Of a stretch of 64,000 nucleotides of DNA, positions 26,763-34,924 are shown piece by piece. The notes beneath the pieces are model-generated. The model made no database searches and was not told the origin of the DNA. It was given only the letters and a program-made list of their open reading frames with translations. Location: the NCBI RefSeq assembly GCF_022458745.1, contig NZ_JAJJJF010000001.1:868001-932000 (forward strand). Direction: 5' to 3'. Made by a program: the position numbers and the translations under genes. Positions within the stretch are counted from its first letter, which is position 1; each line of letters begins with the position of its first letter. The DNA is from Bacillus piscicola. GTDB lineage: Bacteria > Bacillota > Bacilli > Bacillales > Marinococcaceae.

Positions 26763-27971
26763 ATGAAAAGGATACGGACTTATGCAACGGCTGTGTGCAC
26801 GGCAGCAGCTGTTTTATTAGCAGGTGATGCGGTTTATGCAAAAGAGGAACAGGCGAAGGAGGTTACTTATCATCCACATATCACGATCCCTGTCGTAGAG
26901 AAGGAACTCGCAGCAAACATGCCACGTTTTTATTATGATACGGGTTATGATTTCACCTATCCCGAAGACGGCGTCCGTGGTGTATATGTAACCGGGCACT
27001 CTGCTGGCGGGGCGAGATTGGAAGAGCTCCTAAAGCTGACGGATAAGACGGATTTGAACACGATGGTCATCGATATAAAAGATGATTTCGGTAACTTGAC
27101 CTTTAAACCACCGGAAGACAGTGATCTCCCGGAAATAGGGAAAAATATGATTGATGATCCGGTAACGTTGATGGATACGCTCGAAAAACATAAGATTTAT
27201 CCAATTGCTCGGATAGTAGTCTTCAAAGATACTGTGCTTGCAGAACAGAAGCCTGAGTGGTCTTACTTACAGAACGGGAATATATGGAAAAACGGGCGCG
27301 GAGAGGCGTTTGTCAACCCATACTTAAAAGAAGTATGGGACTACAATGTAAACATTGCGAAAGAAGCAGCAAAACTCGGGTTTAAAGAGATTCAGTTTGA
27401 CTACGTCCGCTTTCCGGAAGGATTTGAAACGCGTGATGACTCTCTTGAGTACAGCAAAGGGGAGTATAAGGAAGAAAAGGATAACGTTCAAAGCCGCGTT
27501 ACCGCTGTAACTGATTTTGTTGAATATGCTCGTGAGGAATTACAAAAAGGCTTTGATGTCGATGTAGCGGTTGATATTTTTGGATATTCCGCCACTCTTA
27601 AAGAAGCGCCGGGAATTGGACAGAATTTCTCAAAAATTTCAAGCAATGTCGATGTTATTTCGTCAATGATTTATCCAAGTCACTGGACACCATACTTTGG
27701 CATCGATAAACCCGATCTTCATCCGTACGAGCTGACAAGAGAATATGCAAAAGTTGAAAATAAAGTGTTGGAAAAACTCGAAAATCCACCAACGTCAAGA
27801 CCGTGGATACAAGACTTTACGGCAAGCTGGCTCGGGAACGGCAATTACCAGACCTACGGTGTCAAAGAAGTAGAAGAACAGATTAAAGCCTTAAACGACT
27901 CGGGTATCGATGAGTTTTTACTATGGAACGCGACGAATCGGTATACGAATGGAGTAGACTATACACCGTAA
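26763..27971 (+). CDS. Secreted putative glycoside hydrolase (DUF4015, TIM barrel)
   Basis: A 402-residue exported protein. The signal peptide (MKRIRTYATAVCTAAAVLLAG) ends near VYA-KEE at about residue 27. The mature part matches the DUF4015 glycosidase-like family: DGVRGVYVTGHSAGG at the first strand, NTMVIDIKDDFGNL, GFKEIQFDYVRFPEG carrying conserved acids, VDVAVDIFGYSA, and ISSMIYPSHW. The family is predicted to act on polysaccharide or the cell wall, without a confirmed substrate. GGGGAG precedes the ATG and the promoter at 26695 fits. It is monocistronic. Confidence 0.85.
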   Translation: MKRIRTYATAVCTAAAVLLAGDAVYAKEEQAKEVTYHPHITIPVVEKELAANMPRFYYDTGYDFTYPEDGVRGVYVTGHSAGGARLEELLKLTDKTDLNTMVIDIKDDFGNLTFKPPEDSDLPEIGKNMIDDPVTLMDTLEKHKIYPIARIVVFKDTVLAEQKPEWSYLQNGNIWKNGRGEAFVNPYLKEVWDYNVNIAKEAAKLGFKEIQFDYVRFPEGFETRDDSLEYSKGEYKEEKDNVQSRVTAVTDFVEYAREELQKGFDVDVAVDIFGYSATLKEAPGIGQNFSKISSNVDVISSMIYPSHWTPYFGIDKPDLHPYELTREYAKVENKVLEKLENPPTSRPWIQDFTASWLGNGNYQTYGVKEVEEQIKALNDSGIDEFLLWNATNRYTNGVDYTP

Positions 27972-28049
27972 AGCATCAAAAGAAAAGAAATAGCGATGCA
28001 TATTGCAAAAATATAGGTGAATATTAGAAGGGACAGGACTTGTGCCCAT

Positions 28050-28078
28050 TTTCAAAACAGGTACGTTACCCTTATAAT
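28050..28078 (+). promoter_or_regulatory. Promoter of yjbC
   Basis: -35 TTTCAA (28050-28055), 17-base spacer, -10 TATAAT (28073-28078), 28 bases before the yjbC ATG. Confidence 0.6.
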
Positions 28079-28106
28079 ATGAGACAAGGATAAGTGGGAG
28101 GGTCTC

Positions 28107-28673
28107 ATGGAAAAGCTCAATTGGTACGAAAAGCTGAGCCAGTACTTTCCAATAGAAGAAATGAAGTCAAAAGAGCATATGGAACTGTTACTAAAAGAAA
28201 AAAGTGATATCTATTATAAGGATGAAGGACCAAACCATGTTATTATGTACGTAGAGACCGAAGATTTTCTGTTTATTGACTATTTACTTGTGGCGAAGGA
28301 GGCTCGTGGCCAAGGCCTCGGAAAAAAATTGCTTGAACAATTACGGGAAAAGCAAAAGCCTATCATTTTGGAAATAGAGCCTTTAGATTATGAAGACTCT
28401 GATACAGAGAAAAGATTTCGCTTTTATGAACGGGCAGGCTTTAAACACGCTGCATCGATTGGCTATACAAGAAAATCATTGGCGACAGATGAAGACAATA
28501 CACTGGAGATTCTTTACTGGTCACCGGAAAATGAAAGCGAAGCAAGTATTTTTGAAAAAATGAAGCACACCTACAATCATATTCATACGTATAAAGATAA
28601 AGAACTTTACGGACGAAGTTATCAAAAGGCGGAAGAAGTATTAACATTTAATAATGTAGAGAAGGAAGAGTGA
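28107..28673 (+). CDS. yjbC: GNAT acetyltransferase YjbC
   Basis: A 188-residue N-acetyltransferase. The acetyl-CoA loop is seen as EARGQGLGKKLLEQLRE near 73-89 and the C-terminal FYERAGFKHA near 112-121 completes the fold. The unusual C-terminal extension (YNHIHTYKDKELYGRSYQKA) fits YjbC, which stands upstream of spx in Bacillus and shares stress promoters with it. GGGAGG precedes the ATG. Its substrate is unknown. It opens the conserved yjb block. Confidence 0.9.
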   Translation: MEKLNWYEKLSQYFPIEEMKSKEHMELLLKEKSDIYYKDEGPNHVIMYVETEDFLFIDYLLVAKEARGQGLGKKLLEQLREKQKPIILEIEPLDYEDSDTEKRFRFYERAGFKHAASIGYTRKSLATDEDNTLEILYWSPENESEASIFEKMKHTYNHIHTYKDKELYGRSYQKAEEVLTFNNVEKEE

Positions 28674-28716
28674 GGCGTGTGGCGAGGACTAACTGTTTAG
28701 TAAAGGAGTGATCTCG

Positions 28717-28860
28717 TTGAGAAGTAAAGACAAGCAAAAGCGCAAAAAAAAGCGTGAAGTTGTAAAAGAGTTACTTCGGAAAAACTTGAAAGACTGGAAC
28801 AAGTTCCCTAAGCCAGCACGCGGCAGTACCCCTACCTCCTCTTCTAAATCTTCTGCATAA
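28717..28860 (+). CDS. Small basic protein of unknown function
   Basis: A 47-residue reading frame starting at TTG with AAAGGAG eight bases upstream. The product starts with RSKDKQKRKKKREVVKELLR and ends in a Ser/Thr-rich tail (STPTSSSKSSA). Nearly half the first 30 residues are Lys or Arg and one amphipathic helix is likely, suggesting RNA, DNA or ribosome contact. It lies 43 bases after yjbC and is followed by a strong terminator, so it is probably co-transcribed with yjbC. No family recognised. Confidence 0.6.
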   Translation: MRSKDKQKRKKKREVVKELLRKNLKDWNKFPKPARGSTPTSSSKSSA

Positions 28861-28868
28861 CGTTTGAC

Positions 28869-28898
28869 CAAAGAGCTCTTTTTCAAGAGCTCTTTTTT
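28869..28898 (+). terminator. Intrinsic terminator of the yjbC transcript
   Basis: AAAGAGCTC and GAGCTCTTT enclose an eight-base loop, followed by TTT. In B. subtilis some yjbC transcripts extend into spx; this hairpin may limit that here. Confidence 0.85.
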
Positions 28899-29092
28899 GT
28901 GTATTTCGAATGAAGTGTTCACAAAATGTTCAATTTTCAACAAAAAAAGGGGTTTTATCAACTTTAAAAGAAGGAATGAGAAAGATAATCAAATTAACTT
29001 TTGAAAAAGAAAAAATACACCGGGCGTATAATCCCTGTAAAATAAGGAAATACATAACTTTAGATAATTTTGTGATAGGTTGTTAAAAATAC

Positions 29093-29121
29093 TTTTCAAA
29101 TTAGAATAATTATTGTATAAT
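29093..29121 (+). promoter_or_regulatory. spx promoter with PerR-like operator
   Basis: -35 TTTTCA (29093-29098), 17-base spacer, -10 TATAAT (29116-29121). The spacer contains TTAGAATAATTATTG (29101-29115), which matches the 7-1-7 PerR box TTATAATNATTATAA at 11 of 14 defined positions. In B. subtilis PerR is known to repress one spx promoter. The rest of the 28900-29212 gap is AT-rich with no further feature seen. Confidence 0.6.
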
Positions 29122-29212
29122 AAAAGTAACGAAAAAGAGATTTATTATAGTTGCATATCTATAATCTCCATACATTTCACTCTGCATTGTCAGGAAGGGA
29201 GAGTTCTATTTC

Positions 29213-29608
29213 ATGGTTAAATTACTCACTTCGCCAAGTTGTACCTCTTGCCGAAAAGCAAAAGCGTGGTTGGAAGAACATAATATTCCTTTTGAAGAGC
29301 GTAATATTTTTGCGTCCCCTTTAAGTGTCGAAGAAGTCAAAGAAATCGTCCGCTTAACGGAAGACGGTACTGACGAGATTATCTCCAAACGTTCTAAAGT
29401 ATTTCAAGAGTTAGATGTAGAACTTGAGAGTCTGCCTCTACAGGAGCTGTTTAAGTTAATTAGTGAATACCCAGGGCTTTTGCGCCGCCCGATCATTTTT
29501 GATGAAAAGCGTTTGCAGGTAGGATACAACGAAGCGGAAATTCGTCGTTTTCTGCCGCGTAAAGTTCGTACCTTTAATTTAATGGAAGCTCAAAAAATGG
29601 TAAACTAA
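29213..29608 (+). CDS. spx: Transcriptional regulator Spx
   Basis: A 131-residue ArsC-fold regulator, the exact length of B. subtilis Spx. It has the redox switch Cys10-Thr-Ser-Cys13, Gly52 needed to contact the RNA polymerase alpha C-terminal domain, Arg60 in SKRSKVF, and [19 protein letters not shown]. Under disulphide stress it binds RNA polymerase and reprograms transcription toward thiol homeostasis. Its level is set by ClpXP with the adaptor SpxH, which is also encoded in this window (34925). GGAAGGGAGAG precedes the ATG. Confidence 0.98.
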   Translation: MVKLLTSPSCTSCRKAKAWLEEHNIPFEERNIFASPLSVEEVKEIVRLTEDGTDEIISKRSKVFQELDVELESLPLQELFKLISEYPGLLRRPIIFDEKRLQVGYNEAEIRRFLPRKVRTFNLMEAQKMVN

Positions 29609-29637
29609 CGGTAATAGGACAGCACAGATATTCATGA

Positions 29638-29672
29638 AACTTCTACTGTTCAAGATTAGTAGAAGTTTTTCT
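29638..29672 (+). terminator. Terminator of spx
   Basis: AACTTCTACT and AGTAGAAGTT enclose a ten-base loop, then TTTCTG. Confidence 0.8.
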
Positions 29673-30020
29673 GTTTATCCCGTTAATGAGTTCCCACTAT
29701 ATATTCAGTTTGTTGGCATAAGGTGACGATATTTTGTTTAAGGTAAGTGTGAAAGGGAAGTTTTTTTTGCTTGACATCTTGCATATTATGCTTGAGAATA
29801 AACATTTAATAACATAGGAAGACCGCGTTTCTCTTTCAACGCTCCGCTCCCTGAAAAATACACGTTGGGATGAGCATTGGTCCTTAACATCCAGCATGTT
29901 TTCGTATACAATAGAACTAAGAACTTCAAGGATCAGCTAGTATTGCCCGTCCTAGGGTATAGGGAAAGAGAGAACCTTTGGAAGCGGTGTCCACCTTACC
30001 TTCAAAGGAGGGAGAAATTC
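29673..30020 (+). promoter_or_regulatory. mecA promoter and leader
   Basis: -35 TTAACA (29884-29889), 17-base spacer, -10 TACAAT (29907-29912) give a leader of about 100 bases. Near its end CCTTTGGAAG can pair with CTTCAAAGG, masking part of the AAAGGAGG ribosome site. An upstream TTGACA at 29771 may mark a second promoter with a poor -10. Nothing else is evident. Confidence 0.5.
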
Positions 30021-30692
30021 GTGGAAATCGAAAGAATTAATGAGTCGACGGTTAAATTCTATATTACGTATAAAGATATAGAAGACAGAGGATTTGACCG
30101 GGATGAAATTTGGTATAATCGTGAACGGGGAGAAGAACTCTTTTTTGAAATGATTCACGAAGCGCATGACCGGGAAAATTTTGAAATTGAAGGACCTCTA
30201 TGGATTCAAGTACAGGCTCTTGATAACGGTATGGAGATTGTCGTAACCCGCGGGCAGATTACGGATGGCAATGTAAAATTAGAGATCCCGGTTTCCCAGA
30301 GTAAAGAAGATGACATCCCAGTAGATGATAACATTGTCGATATGCTGGATGAACAATTCCGTTCTTCGCAGAAATCACGACATGCTCATGCTCATAGTGA
30401 TTCAGAAGAGCTGGAAATTGTGATATCATTTAGTGATTTGGAAGACTTAATCACGTTAAGCCACGCTTTCACAGCGGACAATGTTCAAAATGAAATATAT
30501 TATTTCGAAGGTAAGTACTACTTGTACTTGATGTTTGATAACCACTATACAGAAGACGAGCAAGATGATATGATCAGCCGGGTGTTAGAGTTTGGGGAAG
30601 AATCAGATATGTCCATTTTCCGTATTCGTGAATATGGAAAGACGATAGTCGCGAAGGACGCCTTGAGCGTCATCAAAGAAAATTTTTCCTAA
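30021..30692 (+). CDS. mecA: Adaptor protein MecA
   Basis: A 223-residue ClpC adaptor. The N-terminal substrate-binding domain starts MEIERINESTVKFYITYKD and contains DRGFDRDEIWYNRERGEELFFEM; a short acidic linker with HAHAHSD follows; and the C-terminal domain, from ELEIVISFSDLEDLI to RVLEFGEESDMSIFRIREYGK, binds ClpC. It targets proteins such as ComK and Spo0A-related factors for ClpCP or inhibits them. The start is GTG 30021, with AAAGGAGGGAG upstream, matching the family's conserved start. The long open frame to 29877 is not coding. Confidence 0.97.
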   Translation: MEIERINESTVKFYITYKDIEDRGFDRDEIWYNRERGEELFFEMIHEAHDRENFEIEGPLWIQVQALDNGMEIVVTRGQITDGNVKLEIPVSQSKEDDIPVDDNIVDMLDEQFRSSQKSRHAHAHSDSEELEIVISFSDLEDLITLSHAFTADNVQNEIYYFEGKYYLYLMFDNHYTEDEQDDMISRVLEFGEESDMSIFRIREYGKTIVAKDALSVIKENFS

Positions 30693-30710
30693 TACTTGCG
30701 AGTAGCGGTG

Positions 30711-30737
30711 CCAGCTCCGGAACGGGGCTGGTTTTTT
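30711..30737 (+). terminator. Terminator of mecA
   Basis: CCAGCTCC and GGGGCTGG pair with one G-T wobble across a five-base loop, followed by TTTTTT. Confidence 0.85.
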
Positions 30738-30838
30738 GTATGCAGGACGGAATGTTGTTGATTTGACTTTGATTTGAGAGCAGGATTTTCACGATGGGAG
30801 ACGAATAGGTGGGAGTGTAGAGAAGAAAGGAGTCAGCC

Positions 30839-32023
30839 ATGTTTATCGCATTAGACGCTAACAATGAACGAGTGTCTTTGTTGCATTATTCGGAATATGA
30901 TATAGTCTCCTGTTACTCCCCGCCATTTTATTGTCCATCCTGCCGTCAGCCTCTTATCCTTAAAAAAGGAACAGTGCGGCGTTGGCACTTTGCTCATCAA
31001 GAGCTTAGCAGCTGTCCATCTCAGACAGAGCCAGAGACAGCGGAGCATCTCGCTGGCAAAGCCAAACTGTACTCCTGGCTTAAGCAACAAGGATTGTCCC
31101 CGGTTGTGGAAGCTGCCATTCCCTCCATTAACCGAACAGCTGATGTTCTGGTTTCGGTTCACTCCCAAACGTATGCGTTTGAATTTCAATGTGCGTCTAT
31201 CCCACTTGAAGAAATGAGACAGCGGACGAACGATTATTTGTCTTTGAATATCTACCCGGTATGGCTGTTTTCAGCCAATAGGATACGTCCTCGAAAGCAG
31301 GGATATTTCTCCATTCGAGCCTTTGAATGGACTGCTTTACAAGAACGATTACATGATTACCGGCACGCTCTCTTGTATTTCTCTCCAATATCTTCTACCT
31401 TTTCCTTTCTTTTTCCGCGTATCGTTTTAAGCCCATCTCGAATCTTTGCCGATTTTTATTCTTTGCCCGCTTCCCAGACTACATTCAACATGATAACAGA
31501 TCTACCACTGACTATGGATGGTACCTCCCCATGGAAGCCAGAGTGGCTGCGGCTCAAAAAAGAGTGGCGGTTCGGTTTGAATAAGTGGCAAAATGAGCGT
31601 GACAGGGCTTATGTACGACAAATATTTGCCAAACAGCGTTCCGACCTGCCTTTTTTCCCGGCAGAAGCCGGTTGGCCCTCTCTTTTTATGGAGTATTTTA
31701 AATCCCCTGCTTATATCTGGCAGAGCTGGCTTTTACTTGTAGTTATTCAGCCACTTCAGCTCGGACAGACATTCCTACTCACTGATATTCTGCCTGTCAT
31801 CCAGCCCTTAATTACTAAGGGTATATTCCCTATACGCGAGTTACCGCTTGTGAAAGAACCGCTATCAAAAGCACTCACTCAATATTTGTATGTATTGGCT
31901 TTCTTCGGTGTTGTAGAAAAGAGTGATAGTGGGTGCTGGAGTAAAATTCGAAACATTGAACTACCGCTTTCATTGGAACAAGGCTTCTATTTGGATAAGA
32001 AATGTGTAAAATGCATAATGTAA
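30839..32023 (+). CDS. coiA: Competence protein CoiA
   Basis: A 394-residue protein of the CoiA family. The N-terminal zinc-finger-like part has CPSCRQPLILKKG and RRWHFAH; the nuclease-like domain follows with AEHLAGKAKLYSWL, an Asp in RTADVLV, and YAFEFQCA (the E-X-Q of a PD-(D/E)XK fold). CoiA promotes recombination of incoming DNA during transformation. AAAGGAG precedes the ATG. A ComK box would be expected upstream, but no AAAAN5TTTT pair is seen in the 100-base gap, so its control may differ from B. subtilis. Confidence 0.92.
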   Translation: MFIALDANNERVSLLHYSEYDIVSCYSPPFYCPSCRQPLILKKGTVRRWHFAHQELSSCPSQTEPETAEHLAGKAKLYSWLKQQGLSPVVEAAIPSINRTADVLVSVHSQTYAFEFQCASIPLEEMRQRTNDYLSLNIYPVWLFSANRIRPRKQGYFSIRAFEWTALQERLHDYRHALLYFSPISSTFSFLFPRIVLSPSRIFADFYSLPASQTTFNMITDLPLTMDGTSPWKPEWLRLKKEWRFGLNKWQNERDRAYVRQIFAKQRSDLPFFPAEAGWPSLFMEYFKSPAYIWQSWLLLVVIQPLQLGQTFLLTDILPVIQPLITKGIFPIRELPLVKEPLSKALTQYLYVLAFFGVVEKSDSGCWSKIRNIELPLSLEQGFYLDKKCVKCIM

Positions 32024-32099
32024 AGAGGACTTGTGTTTTTCTGTAGAGATTGTTGGAAGATTTCGGTAAAATGGGAAGGGAATAGTAGGAGGTGCTTTG

Positions 32100-33920
32100 A
32101 TGAGTAGTCAGAAAGCAGCAGCTTTACCTAAACGGGAAGAGATTGAAGAAAAGTGGAAATGGAATTTAGAAGACATCTTTGCGACAGATGAAGAGTGGGA
32201 GCAAGAATTTAGTGCTATTAAAAAAATGCTACCCTCTTTAAATAAGTACAAGGGGAAACTCGGAGACTCTGCAGAAGCCCTTTACGAGGGGCTTAATTTA
32301 CAACATGAAATAGCAGAACGTTTCGGGCGTTTATTTACATACGCTCATATGCGCTCCGATCAGGATACGGGTAACTCCGCGTACCAAGCGCTTGAAGATA
32401 GAGCATCGAGTTTAGGGGCACAGCTTGGACAGCATATGGCGTTTATTACACCAGAAATCTTGTCGATACCGGAAGAAAGGCTGCAAGAATTTCTTCAAAA
32501 AAATAAAAGCCTACAAAATTACGAACAGACATTGGATGAAATCAACAAGACACGCCCACACGTTTTAAATGAAGCGGAGGAAGCGATTCTCGCCCAAGTA
32601 TCGGAAGTGACTGCAAGCCCTAGTAATACATTCGGGGCGTTAAATAATGCTGATCTAAAATTCCCTTTTATAAAAGATGAAGAAGGCAAGGATGTGCAAG
32701 TGACGCACGGGCGGATCATACGTTTTTTTGAAAGTGATAATCGGCGGGTGCGTAAGGATGCGTTTCATGCTGTTTATGACACGTACCGCAAGTTCCGCAA
32801 TACGTTCGCAAGTACCTTGAATGGCCAGGTCAAGAAGAATGTCTTCCATGCAAAAGTTCGTCATTATGATTCCGCACGGCAAGCAGCACTGAGTGGCAAC
32901 CATATCCCGGAAGTCGTTTACGATCAGCTTGTAGAAACGGTCAATGAGCATCTGCCGCTCCTGCATCGCTACGTACGGCTTAGAAAGCGCGTTCTCGAGT
33001 TGGAAGACATTCATAATTATGACCTTTATACACCGCTCGTAAAAGACGTGAAAATGGAAATACCGTATGAAGAAGCGCAGGACATGGTGCTGCAAGGTGT
33101 CACTCCTCTTGGTGAAGAGTATATCAATACGATAAAAGAAGGATATCAAAACCGGTGGATTGACGTGTACGAAAATGAAGGAAAACGGAGTGGTGCCTAT
33201 TCTTCTGGAGCGTATGGAACGATGCCGTACGTGCTAATGAACTGGCAGGATAATGTGAATAATGTGTTTACCTTAGCACATGAACTCGGTCACTCCATGC
33301 ACAGCTATTACAGCCGTAAGCACCAACCGTTCCAGTATGCTGGTTATACGATTTTCGTCGCCGAAGTAGCATCGACCGTTAATGAGGCACTTTTAAATCA
33401 CTACTTGTTAAATACGCTGGAAGATAAGAAAAAGAAGATGTATGTGCTAAACCACTTTCTGGAAGGGTTTAGAGGAACTGTATTCCGACAGACGATGTTT
33501 GCTGAGTTTGAGCAGCTGATCCATGAAAAAGTGGAGAAAGGTGAGGCATTGACGGCAGATCTCCTGGAAGAGGAATATTTTGCTTTAAATAAAAAATATT
33601 TCGGGGAAGATATGACACTGGATGACGAAATAGCGCTTGAATGGTCGCGTATCCCACACTTTTATATGAATTTTTATGTTTATCAATATGCAACTGGCTA
33701 CAGTGCGGCTGCGGCGCTGTCGAGACAAATTTTAGAGGAAGGCACGCCGGCGGTAGAGCGTTATTTGTCTTTTTTGAAGTCCGGAAGTTCGGATTATCCA
33801 ATTGAGATATTGAAAAAGGCAGGCGTTGACATGACTTCCTCCGAACCGATTCATGAAGCAATGAAGCTTTTTGAGCAGACCTTGAACGAAATGGAAGAAC
33901 TTCTTGGCTCTAAATCGTAG
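32100..33920 (+). CDS. pepF: Oligoendopeptidase F
   Basis: A 606-residue M3-family zinc metallopeptidase (YjbG). The active site HELGHSMHSYYSRKHQ is near residues 395-410 and the third ligand is in the NEALLNHYLL segment. It cleaves short peptides in the cytoplasm, including peptide pheromones and ComX-like or PhrA-type signals in related species. AGGAGGTG is upstream; the ATG at 32100 is preferred over an adjacent TTG. Family length (about 600) is normal. Confidence 0.96.
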   Translation: MSSQKAAALPKREEIEEKWKWNLEDIFATDEEWEQEFSAIKKMLPSLNKYKGKLGDSAEALYEGLNLQHEIAERFGRLFTYAHMRSDQDTGNSAYQALEDRASSLGAQLGQHMAFITPEILSIPEERLQEFLQKNKSLQNYEQTLDEINKTRPHVLNEAEEAILAQVSEVTASPSNTFGALNNADLKFPFIKDEEGKDVQVTHGRIIRFFESDNRRVRKDAFHAVYDTYRKFRNTFASTLNGQVKKNVFHAKVRHYDSARQAALSGNHIPEVVYDQLVETVNEHLPLLHRYVRLRKRVLELEDIHNYDLYTPLVKDVKMEIPYEEAQDMVLQGVTPLGEEYINTIKEGYQNRWIDVYENEGKRSGAYSSGAYGTMPYVLMNWQDNVNNVFTLAHELGHSMHSYYSRKHQPFQYAGYTIFVAEVASTVNEALLNHYLLNTLEDKKKKMYVLNHFLEGFRGTVFRQTMFAEFEQLIHEKVEKGEALTADLLEEEYFALNKKYFGEDMTLDDEIALEWSRIPHFYMNFYVYQYATGYSAAAALSRQILEEGTPAVERYLSFLKSGSSDYPIEILKKAGVDMTSSEPIHEAMKLFEQTLNEMEELLGSKS

Positions 33921-33953
33921 GAAACAGCTGAACCTCTGTTAGATATAAAAATG

Positions 33954-34026
33954 GCCTGGCTGATTGTTCACCGACCGTACAGATAAAGTGAGGGCTGTAC
34001 GAGAAGAACAAAAGCCAGGCTTTTTG
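33954..34026 (+). terminator. Long imperfect hairpin terminator of pepF
   Basis: GCCTGGCT (33954-33961) pairs with AGCCAGGC (34013-34020), followed by TTTTT; inside, TTGTTC pairs with GAACAA and CGTACAG with CTGTACG, making one long interrupted stem. Confidence 0.75.
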
Positions 34027-34038
34027 CATTAAAAAACG

Positions 34039-34215
34039 TCAATGGGTTTTAATTCCCTTAAAACGGCGTCTTTCGCTAAAAGAGAAAATAGTAAGGAAAA
34101 TGGACAAGAAAAGCAGTACACTGCCGATAAAAACGGGAAGCAACTTCATTAAACCCAACACAAACAAGACAAAGCTGATAACGATGCCGATAATGCCAGC
34201 CAGTACTTTTTTCAT
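34039..34215 (-). CDS. Small two-helix membrane protein
   Basis: A 58-residue product beginning MKKVLAGIIGIVISFVLFVL, with two hydrophobic helices (about 4-22 and 27-45) and a basic tail ending RRRFKGIKTH. GGAGG lies eight bases before the ATG. The strong ribosome site, helix spacing and positive-inside tail argue for a genuine gene. It converges on pepF. No family recognised. Confidence 0.7.
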   Translation of the reverse strand: MKKVLAGIIGIVISFVLFVLGLMKLLPVFIGSVLLFLSIFLTIFSFSERRRFKGIKTH

Positions 34216-34347
34216 GCGGACGCCTCCATAAAAACATGTCTATTTAAAATATATGGCTGGGGCAACGTTTTATGAGAAACAGCCAGCGACTTTTTAAGAG
34301 TGTTTAGGTAAATGGACACCTCAAAAAAGATTGTGTCCATGACTTTT

Positions 34348-34560
34348 TTATTCTGTATGCTTCTTTTGGCGGTGTTTCGTCGCCACTTTCCGTATATTGT
34401 GGCCAGTGCCACCCGACTGAATTCCACCCGGATTTTTTCTTTCTCTCTTAGGTGGACTAGCTGGAAGACAAGGTTTTGTTAGACATGACCAAATGCACTC
34501 TCCACGTCCGTTTTTCGTCCAATACTTTGAATGGCGATCAGATGAGACGCCTGCGGGACG
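34348..34560 (-). pseudogene. IS1182-type transposase, C-terminal remnant
   Basis: Minus-strand translation gives VESAFGHV, an in-frame TAA, then RVEFSRVALA and, after a one-base frameshift, HNIRKVATKHRQKKHTE and stop. IS1182 transposases end with a similar VESVFG...GL..LAHNLRK pattern. The N-terminal part is missing: upstream sequence changes abruptly into dispersed repeat. The element is thus dead. Its leader-like end is found at 34687-34797. Confidence 0.65.
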
Positions 34561-34690
34561 TCGGCTAAATACGGCCACGTCCTGTGGCAATGCTGACACT
34601 AACACGTCCTGTGCGTCGAAGCAAGAGCGGAAGATCCACCGACGGTGATCTTCCGTCGGTTAGCTGAAGCCTTGCCCGCGGCAAGCGAAC
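34561..34690 (+). repeat. Dispersed intergenic repeat, copy 2, inside the IS remnant
   Basis: Contains ACGTCCTGTGGCAA (34577-34590), ACACGTCCTGT (34602-34612) and GCCCGCGGCAAGCGAA (34674-34689), matching copy 1 (20450-20640, minus strand) in the same order. A hairpin of GGAAGATC and GATCTTCC (34630-34656) is extra to this copy. It appears inserted between the IS leader and the transposase remnant. Confidence 0.5.
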
Positions 34691-34797
34691 CTGAAGAGCC
34701 ATTTATACGAAAAGATATAAGTTAATCTTAACGAAAAATCTCATAGAATTGAAAAAGGGCTGTCAAAAGGGCATTTTTATGACTTTTTGATACAGCC
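34687..34797 (-). repeat. Two-copy repeat (IS end), copy A
   Basis: A 111-base segment about 85 per cent identical to 44000-44107. It shares AACCTGAAGAGCCATTTATA and TTAATCTTAAC, and ends in a GGCTGTCAAAAGG hairpin, here decayed. Each copy lies upstream (minus strand) of an IS1182-type remnant, so it is probably the left end of that element. Confidence 0.75.
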
Positions 34798-34856
34798 TCT
34801 ATATTATTGTTCGTATATTTAAACTAAGTAAGGACTTATGAACTTGGCTCAAATAT

Positions 34857-34908
34857 AAAAAAGGATAAGTCCTCATTGTATAGAAAATGATAAGTACTTA
34901 TCCTTTTT
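34857..34908 (-). terminator. Terminator of spxH
   Basis: AAAAAGGATAAGT and ACTTATCCTTTTT form the stem around a 25-base loop, giving a T run on the minus strand just after the spxH stop. Confidence 0.75.
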
Positions 34909-34924
34909 AATCTGTATCAAAACA

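Noticed and set aside
30738-30838. ComK box upstream of coiA
   Set aside because: No paired AAAAN5TTTT motifs are present in the gap.
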